Origin: an uncultured Roseovarius sp.
GTDB lineage: Bacteria; Pseudomonadota; Alphaproteobacteria; Rhodobacterales; Rhodobacteraceae
Length of the DNA stretch: 64,000 bases
Direction of reading: 5' to 3'
NCBI GenBank assembly: GCA_947503145.1
Contig: CANNCP010000008.1
Coordinates: forward strand, 1 to 64,000
A program made the position numbers and the translations under genes. Shown one piece after another: positions 52,816-61,962 of this stretch; position 1 is the stretch's first letter, and each line of letters starts with the position of its first letter. The notes beneath the pieces are model-generated. The model was not told the DNA's origin. It saw nothing but the letters and a program-made list of their open reading frames with translations, and did no database searches.

Positions 52816-53822
52816 CAGCCGCCTGTATGGCTCATGTGACGGGTGACGCGGCCATCGACACTCTGGCGGGAATAGTCGAAGTCATGGCCCTTCGGTTTGC
52901 GGGCGATGGCGCTTCGGATCGCCTCTTGCAACGGGGCGGGGTCGTTGGGAAAGTTCCGTAGGGGCGCGCGCAGATCGGCCATGTCCTCTTGCCCGAGGCA
53001 CATATAGAGTTCGCCAGTGCAGGTCAGTCGGACGCGATTGCAGCTCTCGCAGAAGTTATGCGTGAGCGGCGTGATAAAGCCGATTTTTTGCCCGGTTTCC
53101 TCCAGCCGCACATAGCGGGCGGGGCCGCCCGTGCGCTCTGCCAGTTCGGTCAATGTATAGTGCTCGGCCAGGCGTGTGCGCAGATCGGACAGCTTCCAAT
53201 ACTGGCCCAACCGGTCCTCGTTGCCGATATCGCCCATCGGCATGACTTCGATCCATGTAAGATCTATGTCGCGGTCCGCACACCATTCGGTGATACTGAT
53301 CAGTTCGTCCTCGTTGAACCCCTTCAGTGCGACGGCGTTGATCTTGACCCGAAGCCCTGCCTTCTGCGCCGCATCCACGCCGCGCAGAACCTGCGGCAGC
53401 CGACCCCAGCGCGTGATGTCGGCGAATTTTTTCTCATCCAGCGTATCAAGCGAGACGTTGACCCGGCGCACTCCCGCCGCGTGCAACTGTTCCGCGAATC
53501 GCTCCAACTGGCTGCCATTGGTGGTCAGCGTCAATTCCTTCAGCGCGCCACTGTCCAGATGCCGGGACATCGCGCCGAAAAAGGTCATGATATCGCGCCG
53601 TACCAGCGGCTCGCCGCCGGTAATCCGCAGCTTTTCAACACCAAGACCGACGAAGGTGCTGCACATGCGGTCCAGCTCTTCGAGGCTCAGCAATTCTTTC
53701 TTGGGCAGAAAGGTCATGTTTTCGGACATGCAGTAGACACAGCGAAAGTCGCAACGGTCGGTGACCGAAACACGCAGGTAGTTGATGGCACGCTGAAAAG
53801 GATCAATGAGGGGTGCAGACAT
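52815..53822 (-). CDS. moaA: GTP 3',8-cyclase MoaA (molybdenum cofactor biosynthesis)
   Basis: A 335-residue radical-SAM enzyme converting GTP to 3',8-cyclo-GTP. The N-terminal [4Fe-4S] site is Cys24-x3-Cys28-x2-Cys31 in RCDFRCVYC. The second cluster near the C-terminus is [33 protein letters not shown] is the SAM-binding GGEP block. The essential C-terminal Gly-Gly is present (SHTGG). ATG at 53822 (MSAPLIDPF) is preferred over the TTG at 53828. moaC and the other Moco genes are not adjacent. Confidence 0.96.
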   Translation of the reverse strand: MSAPLIDPFQRAINYLRVSVTDRCDFRCVYCMSENMTFLPKKELLSLEELDRMCSTFVGLGVEKLRITGGEPLVRRDIMTFFGAMSRHLDSGALKELTLTTNGSQLERFAEQLHAAGVRRVNVSLDTLDEKKFADITRWGRLPQVLRGVDAAQKAGLRVKINAVALKGFNEDELISITEWCADRDIDLTWIEVMPMGDIGNEDRLGQYWKLSDLRTRLAEHYTLTELAERTGGPARYVRLEETGQKIGFITPLTHNFCESCNRVRLTCTGELYMCLGQEDMADLRAPLRNFPNDPAPLQEAIRSAIARKPKGHDFDYSRQSVDGRVTRHMSHTGG

Positions 53823-53907
53823 GGTCAAACCCTAATCCCCGGTCCCGTTAGGAGCAAGTGCGATCTTGGGATTGAAGCAGACGGGGGCGATCCCTAAACT
53901 CTGGGAC

Positions 53908-54420
53908 ATGAGATACATTTTCATAATGATGGCGGCGCTTTCGGCTTCGGGATGCAGTTCGCCGGGTCTGGACGGCTTGTTTGGCCGCCCCGAGACGGCA
54001 AAACCGGCGCCCGTCACCGCAGGTGCACCGCCTGCCGGAACGGTACGCCCTGAGGCGCGACCGGTTGCCGCAGGCGCAGTTCTGGGCGGTGGAGCGCAAA
54101 CTGCAGAGGCATTGGATACCACGTCGGCCGCGGAAAAGGCGGCGGCGCAGGCCGCAGTGGGCGGTCGCGATCTGGGGCTTACGGTGGCGTCACTGGGCGC
54201 ACCATCAGAGCCGGGGTTCTGGCTCAAGACGCCGCTGGTGCAAAACCCCGGTAAAGGGCGGGTCAAACATCCCGCTACAGGGCAGTCGGTTCAGGTCGAA
54301 CTGATCCCGATTGACGGGCCAAAAACTGCAGGTAGTTGGCTGTCTCTGGCAGCAATGCGCCTGCTCGGCGTACCATTGACCAGCCTGCCGGAACTGCGGG
54401 TCTATCAGACCTCACCCTGA
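53908..54420 (+). CDS. Putative lipoprotein, conserved in Rhodobacteraceae
   Basis: A 170-residue predicted lipoprotein. The signal MRYIFIMMAALSASGC has a lipobox-like ASG-C with Cys16 as the lipidation site. A Pro/Ala-rich linker (about 35-70) precedes a small conserved C-terminal domain with RDLGLTVASLGAPSEPGFWL, KGRVKHPATGQSVQVELIPI and SLAAMRLLGVPLTSLPELRVY. I remember this type of protein being labelled 'D-galactarate dehydratase' in databases, which is not supported by its size or sequence. Function is unknown. It lies convergent to glmS with a six-base gap. Confidence 0.75.
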   Translation: MRYIFIMMAALSASGCSSPGLDGLFGRPETAKPAPVTAGAPPAGTVRPEARPVAAGAVLGGGAQTAEALDTTSAAEKAAAQAAVGGRDLGLTVASLGAPSEPGFWLKTPLVQNPGKGRVKHPATGQSVQVELIPIDGPKTAGSWLSLAAMRLLGVPLTSLPELRVYQTSP

Positions 54421-54426
54421 GGGCGG

Positions 54427-56250
54427 CTATTCCACCGTCACCGATTTGGCCAGGTTGCGGGGCTGATCAACATCCGTGCCCTTGGCGACCGCCGTGTGAT
54501 AGGCCAGCATCTGCATCGGGAGCGCATAGAGGATCGGGCTGAGGATCGGGTCAATCTCTGGCATGATAATGATCTGCCAGACGTCTTCGGCGACCTCGTC
54601 CGCGCCCGCCTGATCGGTGATCAGGATTATCTTGCCGCCACGCGCCATGACCTCCTGCATGTTAGAGATCGTCTTGTCAAAGAGGGCGTCACGCGGGGCC
54701 AGAACGACGACCGGCATTTTTTCGTCAATCAGCGCGATCGGGCCGTGCTTGAGTTCACCTGATGCATAACCTTCGGCGTGTATATAGCTGATCTCTTTCA
54801 GTTTTAATGCGCCCTCAAGGGCCAGGGGGTACATGACGCCACGCCCCAAAAAGAGGGCATCGCTTGCCTTGCTCAGGGATAGAGAGACGGCGTGTACCAT
54901 GTCTTCGATGTCCATGGCATTGTTCAGCGCCGCAGGCAGGCTGCGCAGCTTGGACAGCATATCGGCCAGTGCATCATCATCAATTCGCCCGCGCACATGC
55001 GCCGCCTTCAACGCCAGCAGCAAGAGCACGGTCAGTTGGCAGGCGAACGCCTTGGTCGAGGCGACGCCGATTTCGGCACCGGCATGGATCGGCAGGGCCA
55101 GATCGCTTTCGCGCGCGATAGAGCTTTCGGGGGCGTTGACGACCGACAGGATCTGATCGGCCTTGTCCGTGCAGTAGCGCAGTGCGGCAAGAGTATCGGC
55201 CGTCTCGCCCGACTGGCTGACAAAGAGCGCGGCGGTGCCTTTGGTCACGGGCGGCTGACGATAGCGGAATTCAGACGCGATATCGATCTCGACCGGCATC
55301 CCCGCCAGCTGTTCGAACCAGTATTTGGCGGTCATGCAGGCATAGTATGCCGTACCGCAAGCAACCATCGTGAGCCGGTTCAGCGCCGTGAAGTCGATGC
55401 CGTCGCCGGGGATGGTGATATCCTTGCCGTCTTTCGTGAGGTAGAAATTGAGCGCCTCGCCGACAACAGTCGGCTGTTCCGCAATCTCCTTGGCCATGAA
55501 GTGCTTGTGCCCGGCCTTGTCGACGCGCGCATTGGAGATGTGGATCGTTCTGACCTCGCGATTGGCAATCTCGCCATCTGCGTTGCGGATCGTCAGTGAC
55601 TTGCGGGTGACGACAGCGCTATCACCCTCTTCGAGATAGGTGATCCGGTCGGTGAGCGGCGCCAACGCGATCGCGTCCGAGCCAACATACATCTCGCCAT
55701 TGCCGTGGCCGATGGCCAGCGGGCTGCCCTTGCGGGCGGCAAGCAGCAGATCGGCCTCGCCCTCGAACAGGAAGCAGAGCGCAAAGGCGCCTTCCAGTCT
55801 GGCGATGGTCTGATGTGCGGCCTCTTCGGGCGTTGCACCGTTGTCGATCATGTGTTGCGCCAACAGCGCGACGGTCTCGGTGTCGGTCTCGGTCCGGTGC
55901 GCGATGCCACATTTGGCCAGTTCGGCGCGCAACTCGCGGTAATTCTCGATGATGCCGTTATGCACGACGGCAACGCGGCCTGCGCGGTGCGGGTGGGTGT
56001 TGGTCAGGGTCGGTGCGCCGTGGGTCGCCCAGCGGGTATGGCCGATCCCGGCTTTGCCTGCCAGCGGTTCGTGCACCAGCAGATCGCTGAGGTTGACCAG
56101 CTTGCCCACGGCGCGTCGACGGTCCAGGATGCCGTCCTGAATCGTGGCGATGCCGGCGCTGTCATAGCCGCGATATTCGAGGCGTCTGAGGGCTTCGACA
56201 AGGGTGGGCGCAACTTCATGGTCACCAAGAATCCCTACAATTCCGCACAT
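54427..56250 (-). CDS. glmS: Glutamine-fructose-6-phosphate aminotransferase GlmS
   Basis: A 607-residue enzyme making glucosamine-6-phosphate for peptidoglycan and LPS. The N-terminal Ntn-type glutaminase starts MCGIVGILGDHEVAPTL with the catalytic Cys2. GHTRWATHGAPTLTNTHPH (about 72-90) and HNGIIENYRELRAEL follow. Two SIS domains bind the sugar: VSQSGETADTLAALR (about 347-361) and GRGVMYPLALEGALKLKE. The tail ends VDQPRNLAKSVTVE, the standard GlmS ending. It lies one base after glmU on the same strand, so both steps of UDP-GlcNAc synthesis are co-transcribed. No glmS ribozyme is expected or seen. Confidence 0.97.
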   Translation of the reverse strand: MCGIVGILGDHEVAPTLVEALRRLEYRGYDSAGIATIQDGILDRRRAVGKLVNLSDLLVHEPLAGKAGIGHTRWATHGAPTLTNTHPHRAGRVAVVHNGIIENYRELRAELAKCGIAHRTETDTETVALLAQHMIDNGATPEEAAHQTIARLEGAFALCFLFEGEADLLLAARKGSPLAIGHGNGEMYVGSDAIALAPLTDRITYLEEGDSAVVTRKSLTIRNADGEIANREVRTIHISNARVDKAGHKHFMAKEIAEQPTVVGEALNFYLTKDGKDITIPGDGIDFTALNRLTMVACGTAYYACMTAKYWFEQLAGMPVEIDIASEFRYRQPPVTKGTAALFVSQSGETADTLAALRYCTDKADQILSVVNAPESSIARESDLALPIHAGAEIGVASTKAFACQLTVLLLLALKAAHVRGRIDDDALADMLSKLRSLPAALNNAMDIEDMVHAVSLSLSKASDALFLGRGVMYPLALEGALKLKEISYIHAEGYASGELKHGPIALIDEKMPVVVLAPRDALFDKTISNMQEVMARGGKIILITDQAGADEVAEDVWQIIIMPEIDPILSPILYALPMQMLAYHTAVAKGTDVDQPRNLAKSVTVE

Positions 56251-56251
56251 T

Positions 56252-57604
56252 TTATGTCTCTTTCTCGCGTTTTTTCTTCTTGCGTTTTAGAATATCCAAC
56301 AATTTTAGTGCCAAGCCTGATTTATTGATCTGCGGTGCGCGTCCCAGCGCCATCGCCCCTGCGGGCACGTCCCGGGTGATCACCGATCCCGATCCGGTCA
56401 TTGCATCGTCGCCCACTGCCACCGGCGCTACAAGCATGGTATTCGAACCGATGAACACCCGCGCGCCAATCTCGGTATGATGCTTCATCACGCCGTCATA
56501 GTTGCAGGTGACGGACCCGGCGCCCACATTGGTCGCCGCGCCGATATGTGCATCGCCGATATAGCTGAGGTGGTTGACCTTGGCGCCCTCGTCCAACACG
56601 GCGTTCTTGATCTCGACGAAGTTGCCGACCTTCACGTTTTCGGCCAGTTCGGCCCCCGGGCGCAGGCGCGCATAGGGCCCCACCACTGCGCCGCTCGCCA
56701 CATGGCAGCCTTCGAGGTGCGAAAAGGCCCGGATATGTGCATCGTTCTCGATCGTGACTCCGGGGGCAAAGACCACATTCTGCTCGATGAGCGTACCGGG
56801 GCCGACCATCGTGTCATAGGCAAAATAGACGCTGTCGGGCGCGTAGAAGATCACGCCGTTCTCCATTGCCTCGCTGCGCGCCCGAGCCTGAAAGAGCGCC
56901 TCGGCCTGCGCCAGTTCGCTGCGTGAATTCACGCCGAGCGTTTCAGCCTCGTCGCAGGCCACCGCCGTGGCGCTGAGGCCGCGTGCGCGCGCGATGGCGA
57001 TGATGTCGGTCAGGTAATACTCTCCCGAGGCGTTGTCGTTGCCGACAGCCTCGATCAGATCGAAGAGAACGCTGGTTTTAGCAGCGATAACGCCGCTGTT
57101 GCAGAAATCAATTGCGCGGATGTCCGCGTCCGCGTCCTTGTACTCGACAATACGTTCCAGCGTGTCACCTTGCATTACCAGACGACCATATCGCCCCGGA
57201 TCGGCGGCGGCAAAGCCCAGCACGACCACGTCGTGGTTCTGCCGCGCTTTGAGCATCCGTTCCAGTGTCTCAGTCTGGACAAAGGGCGTATCGCCATAAA
57301 GGACAATGGAATCGCCCGCATGTCCGGCCAGGGCGGGCGCGGCCTGTGCCACTGCGTGGGCGGTGCCCAGCTGTTCGCTTTGCAAAACGATGGCGGCATC
57401 CGGATCATGCTCGGTCGCGGCGGCGCTGACCGCCTCGGCTCCGTGGCCTGCCACGATCACCGTCCGGTCCGGCGTCAGGGCCGCACCAGCGCGCATTGCA
57501 TGCACCAGCATCGGCGCGCCCGCGATCGGATGCAGTACCTTTGGCATGTCAGATTTCATCCGCGTGCCTTTGCCCGCAGCAAGAATAATCAACGCAATAC
57601 TCAT
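56252..57604 (-). CDS. glmU: Bifunctional UDP-GlcNAc pyrophosphorylase/GlcN-1-P acetyltransferase GlmU
   Basis: A 450-residue bifunctional enzyme. The uridyltransferase domain starts ALIILAAGKGTRMKSDMPKVLH and contains VLYGDTPFV and RIVEYKDADADI. The acetyltransferase domain (from about 250) is a left-handed beta helix with hexapeptide repeats, including NFVEIKNAVLDEGAKVNHLSYIGD and the catalytic-region segment NVGAGSVTCNYDGVMKHHTEIG. The last residues are strongly basic (LKRKKKKREKET). ATG at 57604 gives the family N-terminus; the frame to 57661 adds 19 residues without support. Confidence 0.96.
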   Translation of the reverse strand: MSIALIILAAGKGTRMKSDMPKVLHPIAGAPMLVHAMRAGAALTPDRTVIVAGHGAEAVSAAATEHDPDAAIVLQSEQLGTAHAVAQAAPALAGHAGDSIVLYGDTPFVQTETLERMLKARQNHDVVVLGFAAADPGRYGRLVMQGDTLERIVEYKDADADIRAIDFCNSGVIAAKTSVLFDLIEAVGNDNASGEYYLTDIIAIARARGLSATAVACDEAETLGVNSRSELAQAEALFQARARSEAMENGVIFYAPDSVYFAYDTMVGPGTLIEQNVVFAPGVTIENDAHIRAFSHLEGCHVASGAVVGPYARLRPGAELAENVKVGNFVEIKNAVLDEGAKVNHLSYIGDAHIGAATNVGAGSVTCNYDGVMKHHTEIGARVFIGSNTMLVAPVAVGDDAMTGSGSVITRDVPAGAMALGRAPQINKSGLALKLLDILKRKKKKREKET

Positions 57605-57750
57605 GTAATACTCTTTGCCTTCAGATCGCGCCTCTTTTATCTGCTGATGCAACTTGTGCAAGGCGCGGCGGCATCAAATGACATTGCCGAATGTGTCAGG
57701 GCTGCGCGGAAACACGCCAAACGGGGCGTTTGAGACAGGAAATCGACGGT

Positions 57751-58416
57751 ATGCGGACAGTTGTATTCGATCTGGATGGCACATTGGCCGACACCAGTGG
57801 TGACCTCATCGCGGCGGCGAATGCCTGCTTTCGGCAGATGGGAGCGGGCGATATTCTGACGCCCCTGGGCGATGCTGCCACTGCTTTGTGCGGCGGGCGG
57901 GCGATGCTGACGCTCGGGCTGACGCGGTTGGGGCAGGTGGCCGACCCGGCGCTGCTGGATCGCTACTATCCGGTGCTGTTGGACGCCTACGAACAGGCGA
58001 TTGACACGCACACGGTGTTCTATCCGCGCGCGATGGAAACGGTCGAGGCACTGAAACGCGACGGGTACAAGGTGGCGATCTGCACCAATAAACCCGAGTA
58101 TCTGGCCCGGCTCCTGCTGGACCGGATGGGAACGCTGGATAGTTTCGGCGCGCTGATCGGCGCCGACACGCTGCCGGTACGCAAACCCGATCCCGAACCG
58201 CTGCGCGAGGCGGCGCGGCGCGCGGGCGGCGACCCGAAACGCGCGCTGCTGGTCGGCGATACGGTGACGGACCGCGAAACGTCGCGCGCGGCAGGGCTGC
58301 CTTCGGTGCTGGTGCGGTTCGGGCCGAGTGACACGGCGCTGGATGATCTGGCCCCCGAGGCGATCATCGACCATTTCGATGAACTGCCCGATGTGGTGCA
58401 TGAATTGATCGGATAG
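57751..58416 (+). CDS. gph: Phosphoglycolate phosphatase-like HAD hydrolase
   Basis: A 221-residue HAD-superfamily phosphatase. Motif I is VVFDLDGTLADTSGDL with nucleophile Asp7 and Asp9. Motif II lies in KVAICTNKPEYLARLLL (about 107-123). The motif III lysine is in PVRKPDPEPLREAARRAGG, and motif IV is LLVGDTVTDRETSRAAG (about 166-182). It most resembles Gph, which removes 2-phosphoglycolate, but related HAD enzymes cannot be excluded. ATG at 57751 begins at the beta strand of motif I. It is divergent from glmU. Confidence 0.82.
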   Translation: MRTVVFDLDGTLADTSGDLIAAANACFRQMGAGDILTPLGDAATALCGGRAMLTLGLTRLGQVADPALLDRYYPVLLDAYEQAIDTHTVFYPRAMETVEALKRDGYKVAICTNKPEYLARLLLDRMGTLDSFGALIGADTLPVRKPDPEPLREAARRAGGDPKRALLVGDTVTDRETSRAAGLPSVLVRFGPSDTALDDLAPEAIIDHFDELPDVVHELIG

Positions 58417-58476
58417 GCGGCGATTTTGGCGGCAGGGCCATTGACCCGGGGCTGCCGCTGCGTAGAAGCTGCGCGA

Positions 58477-59676
58477 ATGACAGAGATATTCAAAGGAAGC
58501 TTCACCCAGCAAGAGCCGATTCCCGAAGAGGGGATCGCCGCTGCGCTGGAGGTGATGCGCTCGGGTCGGCTGCACCGCTATAACCTTGCACCGGGCGAAG
58601 TGGGCGAGGCGGCGCTGCTGGAGCGTGAATTTGCTGCCTATACGGGGGCCGCATATGCGCTGGCCGTTGCCTCGGGCGGGTATGCCATGGCCACCGCGCT
58701 GCGGGCTATCGGTGTCAGGCCCGGAGACAAGGTGCTGACCAATGCCTTTACCCTCGCGCCGGTGCCCGGTGCCATTGCCAGCCTGAACGCCGTGCCGGTG
58801 TTCGTGGGCGTGACCGAGGGTTTGACCATTGATCTGGACGACCTGGCGGCAAAGGCGGATCAATCCAGCGTGCTGATGCTCAGCCATATGCGCGGGCATC
58901 TGGCGGATATGGATCGGCTTTTGCAGATATGCAAAGCGGCGGACATCACCGTGATCGAAGATTGCGCGCACACGATGGGCGCTGCGTGGCGCGGGCGCGC
59001 GTCCGGTCGCGACGGGCTGATCGGCTGTTATTCGACCCAGACCTACAAGCACGTGAACTCTGGCGAGGGCGGATTGCTGATCACCGATGATGCCGACGTA
59101 ATGGCGCGTGCCATCATGCTGTCGGGGTCCTACATGCTCTATGGTCGCAACGGGACGCCACCGCCCGCAGATGTATTCGAGCGGGTGAAATATGACACGC
59201 CCAACGTGTCTGGCCGGATGGATGACCTGCGCGCCGCGATCCTGCGTCCGCAACTGGCGCGGCTCGATGCGCAATGCGCGGCGTGGAATGCGCGCTATCG
59301 CACCGTCGAGGAGGGCTTGCGCGGCACGCCGGGTCTGCAGATCGTCGAGCGCCCGCCAGAGGAAACCTATGTCGGCTCATCCATCCAGTTCCTGCTGCTC
59401 GATTGGAGTGATGCGGCGATTGCCGACGTGATTGCCCGTTGCCTGGCGCGGGGGGTGGAGCTGAAATGGTTCGGCGGGGCCGAGCCTACCGGCTTTACCA
59501 GTCGATACGACAACTGGCGCTATGTCCCGTCCGAGAGGATGCCCGCGACGGACCGCATCCTGAAAGGGATCGTGGATATGCGCCTGCCGCTGACCTTCAG
59601 CCTTGAGGACTGCGCCCAGATCGCGCGTATCATCCGTGCCGAGGTCGGCGCGGTCTGGCAAGCCCCGGCTGGCTGA
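58477..59676 (+). CDS. DegT/DnrJ/EryC1/StrS-family PLP aminotransferase
   Basis: A 399-residue PLP-dependent enzyme of the sugar aminotransferase family. RLHRYNLAPGEVGEAALLEREFAAYTGA is the substrate-facing start. ITVIEDCAHTMGAAWRG (about 155-171) has the Asp that binds the pyridine nitrogen. The PLP Lys is at about 191 in YSTQTYKHVNSGEGGLL. RMDDLRAAILRPQL is the later family block. These enzymes aminate keto-sugars for surface glycans or antibiotics. No sugar epimerase or dehydratase lies beside it, so its substrate is unknown. It follows gph by 60 bases on the same strand. Confidence 0.85.
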   Translation: MTEIFKGSFTQQEPIPEEGIAAALEVMRSGRLHRYNLAPGEVGEAALLEREFAAYTGAAYALAVASGGYAMATALRAIGVRPGDKVLTNAFTLAPVPGAIASLNAVPVFVGVTEGLTIDLDDLAAKADQSSVLMLSHMRGHLADMDRLLQICKAADITVIEDCAHTMGAAWRGRASGRDGLIGCYSTQTYKHVNSGEGGLLITDDADVMARAIMLSGSYMLYGRNGTPPPADVFERVKYDTPNVSGRMDDLRAAILRPQLARLDAQCAAWNARYRTVEEGLRGTPGLQIVERPPEETYVGSSIQFLLLDWSDAAIADVIARCLARGVELKWFGGAEPTGFTSRYDNWRYVPSERMPATDRILKGIVDMRLPLTFSLEDCAQIARIIRAEVGAVWQAPAG

Positions 59677-59903
59677 GACCTGGCCGTTATTCGCCTTTGA
59701 TCCGGCCTTGCGGCCAGCATACCGGCGATGATGTTTTCGGGCAGCTTCCAGAATTCCTTGGTCAGAGTGTGGGTCATGGCATTATCCGTGCAGTCACGGC
59801 GGGTATGCGCGCCTACATGCAGGGCGGACGGGTTGTTCCCGATCCTGTGCCCCCGAGGGGCGTGCAATGCCGGGATTGACCGGATCGGGCGCCGCGGTAT
59901 ATA

Positions 59904-59921
59904 AATGAACAATTGTTCATT
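59904..59921. promoter_or_regulatory. Perfect 18-bp palindrome, candidate operator of the liu operon
   Basis: AATGAACAATTGTTCATT is self-complementary throughout and lies 25 bases before the isovaleryl-CoA dehydrogenase start, directly after TATA-like sequence. TetR-type regulators often bind such TGAAC-n4-GTTCA sites. No regulator gene is adjacent in the window. Confidence 0.6.
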
Positions 59922-59946
59922 AAGTCCACTCCGGGAGAAATGGCCG

Positions 59947-61110
59947 ATGTTCAACGCGGTGATGCAATTCGATCTGGGAGAAGACGTGAACGCCCTGCGC
60001 GACATGGTGCATCGCTGGGCACAGGAACGGGTCCGGCCGATGGCCACCGAGATCGACCGCGAGAACGTCTTTCCCAACGCTCTGTGGGCAGAGATGGGCG
60101 AGCTGGGCCTCCTGGGGATCACCGTGCCAGAGGAATTCGGCGGCGCGGGGATGTCGTACCTGGCCCATGTGATCGCGGTCGAGGAAATCGCGCGCGCCAG
60201 CGCTTCGGTCTCGCTCAGCTACGGGGCACATTCCAACCTTTGCGTGAATCAGATCAAGCTGAACGGCACAGCTGAGCAGCGGCAGAAATACCTGCCCAAA
60301 CTGGTCAGCGGCGAACATGTCGGCGCGCTGGCCATGTCCGAGGCCGGTGCCGGTAGCGATGTGGTCAGCATGAAGCTGCGCGCCGAAAAGCGCAACGATC
60401 ACTACCGGCTGAACGGTAGCAAATACTGGATCACCAACGGGCCCGACGCAGACACACTGGTGGTCTACGCCAAGACCGACCCGGAGGCGGGCAGCAAGGG
60501 TATCACCGCCTTTCTGATCGAGAGGTCGATGACAGGCTTCAGCGCAAGCCCGCATTTCGACAAGCTGGGCATGCGCGGCTCGAACACCGCCGAGCTGATT
60601 TTTGACAATGTCGAAGTGCCGTTTGAAAATATCCTGGGCGAAGAGGGCCGGGGCGTGCGTGTGCTGATGTCGGGCCTCGATTACGAGCGAGTCGTGCTGG
60701 CGGGGATCGGGACGGGCATCATGGCAGCCTGCCTTGATGAGGTCATGCCATACCTCGCCGAGCGCAAGCAGTTCGGCCAGCCCATCGGGAATTTCCAGCT
60801 TATGCAGGGCAAGATTGCGGACATGTACACCGCGATGAACTCGGCCCGTGCCTATGTCTACGAGGTTGCCAAGGCCTGCGACCGGGGCGACGTGACCCGT
60901 CAGGACGCCGCCGCCTGCTGTCTCTACGCGTCAGAACAGGCGATGGTGCAGGCGCATCAGGCGGTTCAGGCGATGGGCGGCGCAGGATTTCTGAACGATG
61001 CGCCGGTTGCACGCCTGTTTCGCGATGCCAAGCTGATGGAAATCGGCGCGGGCACCTCTGAGATCCGGCGTATGCTGGTGGGGCGTGAACTGATGGGGGC
61101 GATGGCGTGA
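59947..61110 (+). CDS. ivd: Isovaleryl-CoA dehydrogenase
   Basis: A 387-residue FAD-dependent acyl-CoA dehydrogenase of leucine catabolism (isovaleryl-CoA to 3-methylcrotonyl-CoA). [23 protein letters not shown] signature 1 appears as [15 protein letters not shown] (about 130-144), and [18 protein letters not shown] follows. The catalytic Glu sits at about 247 in [15 protein letters not shown], the position peculiar to isovaleryl-CoA dehydrogenases; most other acyl-CoA dehydrogenases carry theirs near residue 375. The C-terminus [17 protein letters not shown] is standard. ATG at 59947 is preferred over an earlier ATG at 59905, which lies within the palindrome. The stop overlaps the next gene as GTGA. 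Confidence 0.95.
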   Translation: MFNAVMQFDLGEDVNALRDMVHRWAQERVRPMATEIDRENVFPNALWAEMGELGLLGITVPEEFGGAGMSYLAHVIAVEEIARASASVSLSYGAHSNLCVNQIKLNGTAEQRQKYLPKLVSGEHVGALAMSEAGAGSDVVSMKLRAEKRNDHYRLNGSKYWITNGPDADTLVVYAKTDPEAGSKGITAFLIERSMTGFSASPHFDKLGMRGSNTAELIFDNVEVPFENILGEEGRGVRVLMSGLDYERVVLAGIGTGIMAACLDEVMPYLAERKQFGQPIGNFQLMQGKIADMYTAMNSARAYVYEVAKACDRGDVTRQDAAACCLYASEQAMVQAHQAVQAMGGAGFLNDAPVARLFRDAKLMEIGAGTSEIRRMLVGRELMGAMA

Positions 61111-61298
61111 GCGACTACAACACTTACAGAAGTGAATATGACATCGCCAATGCCTTTTTCCGCGGACAGATAGCTGATCGAGAGAACAAGGCATTTGAAT
61201 ACGGTGCAATAGTGGTAAAGAATGCGGTTCTGATCGCTGGTTCAGGGCTGATCAGTTGTGGTTTTTACAATTTGTATTCGGCTATGGGGATTTTTTGA
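61107..61298 (+). CDS. Small membrane protein within the liu operon, unknown function
   Basis: A 63-residue frame starting with GTG that overlaps the dehydrogenase stop (GTGA) and ending TGA, sharing its last base with the next ATG (TGATG). This exact interlocking with both neighbours argues that it is real. The N-terminal half is polar ([20 protein letters not shown]), the C-terminal half hydrophobic ([20 protein letters not shown]), with room for one membrane helix. It is AT-richer than its neighbours. I recognise no family. Confidence 0.6.
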   Translation: MSDYNTYRSEYDIANAFFRGQIADRENKAFEYGAIVVKNAVLIAGSGLISCGFYNLYSAMGIF

Positions 61299-61801
61299 TG
61301 CTTAGGAATTCATGCGTGTTTGCCTTGCTTCTTTTCCTTGTCTCGCTGTCAGCCCAAGCGCAAGAGCCGACGTTCGATCCGTCCCTTACCGAAGATTGCG
61401 TTGCCGCGACCACCGACACGTTGGAAAAAGAGGGCTGTGTCGGGCGATCTGCCACGCAATGCATGCTCGATACGCCGGACGGCCTGTCGACCGAGGGCAT
61501 GACCGCCTGCTACGCCATCGAGTTGGACTATTGGCAGGAGCGGTTGGACAAGAGCCATGACAGCTTGCTCGACCGTTTGACGCAATGGGATGAGCAAAAG
61601 GATGCGGACAATCTGTCCGAGGTGTCTTTGATGGTGGAAATGCAGGAGGCATGGACAGCCCATCGTGACGCCAGTTGCGCGTTTTTGTTGTCGCGCTCCG
61701 GCGAGGTCGGTGACGGTGCAGCCTTTGTGACGGTCACCTGCCGGACCGGGCACACGGCGCAGCAGGCGATGTTTCTCGAAAACCTGGATCGCAACCTCTG
61801 A
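61298..61801 (+). CDS. LprI/DUF1311-family secreted protein
   Basis: A 167-residue predicted periplasmic protein with a Sec signal ([22 protein letters not shown], cut at about 22). The mature part carries paired cysteines (EDCVAATT, EGCVGRSATQC, TACYAIELDYWQERLD and DASCAFL ... VTCRTGHTAQQAMFL), the arrangement of the lysozyme-inhibitor LprI N-terminal/DUF1311 family. LprI of Mycobacterium inhibits lysozyme; a similar role here is only possible, not shown. Its start overlaps the small membrane protein stop. Its place between leucine-degradation genes is unexplained. Confidence 0.8.
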   Translation: MLRNSCVFALLLFLVSLSAQAQEPTFDPSLTEDCVAATTDTLEKEGCVGRSATQCMLDTPDGLSTEGMTACYAIELDYWQERLDKSHDSLLDRLTQWDEQKDADNLSEVSLMVEMQEAWTAHRDASCAFLLSRSGEVGDGAAFVTVTCRTGHTAQQAMFLENLDRNL

Positions 61802-61816
61802 TGCTGTCGCGCGCCA

Positions 61817-61840
61817 CCTCATATGCTGCGCCGCATGAGG
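61817..61840. repeat. Inverted repeat in the lprI-mccB spacer
   Basis: CCTCAT (61817-61822) and ATGAGG (61835-61840) are separated by 12 GC-rich bases. It may be a weak hairpin attenuating transcription into mccB, or chance. Confidence 0.3.
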
Positions 61841-61962
61841 TTGACCGGAGCGCTGGAACCAATCGGCAGAGCGGGTTTTGTGGCTGAATTGGCCCGATTG
61901 CGGTGTGCTGACCTGTTCGGTCGGGCGCAGGCACCCCCCGTTGCAGACAAGGAGAAAATATC

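Noticed and set aside
59520..59777. Minus-strand frame starting MTHTLTKEFWKLPENIIAGM
   Set aside because: The first ~33 residues look protein-like, but the frame then runs antisense through the aminotransferase gene and has no ribosome binding site. It could be a remnant but is not supported as a gene.
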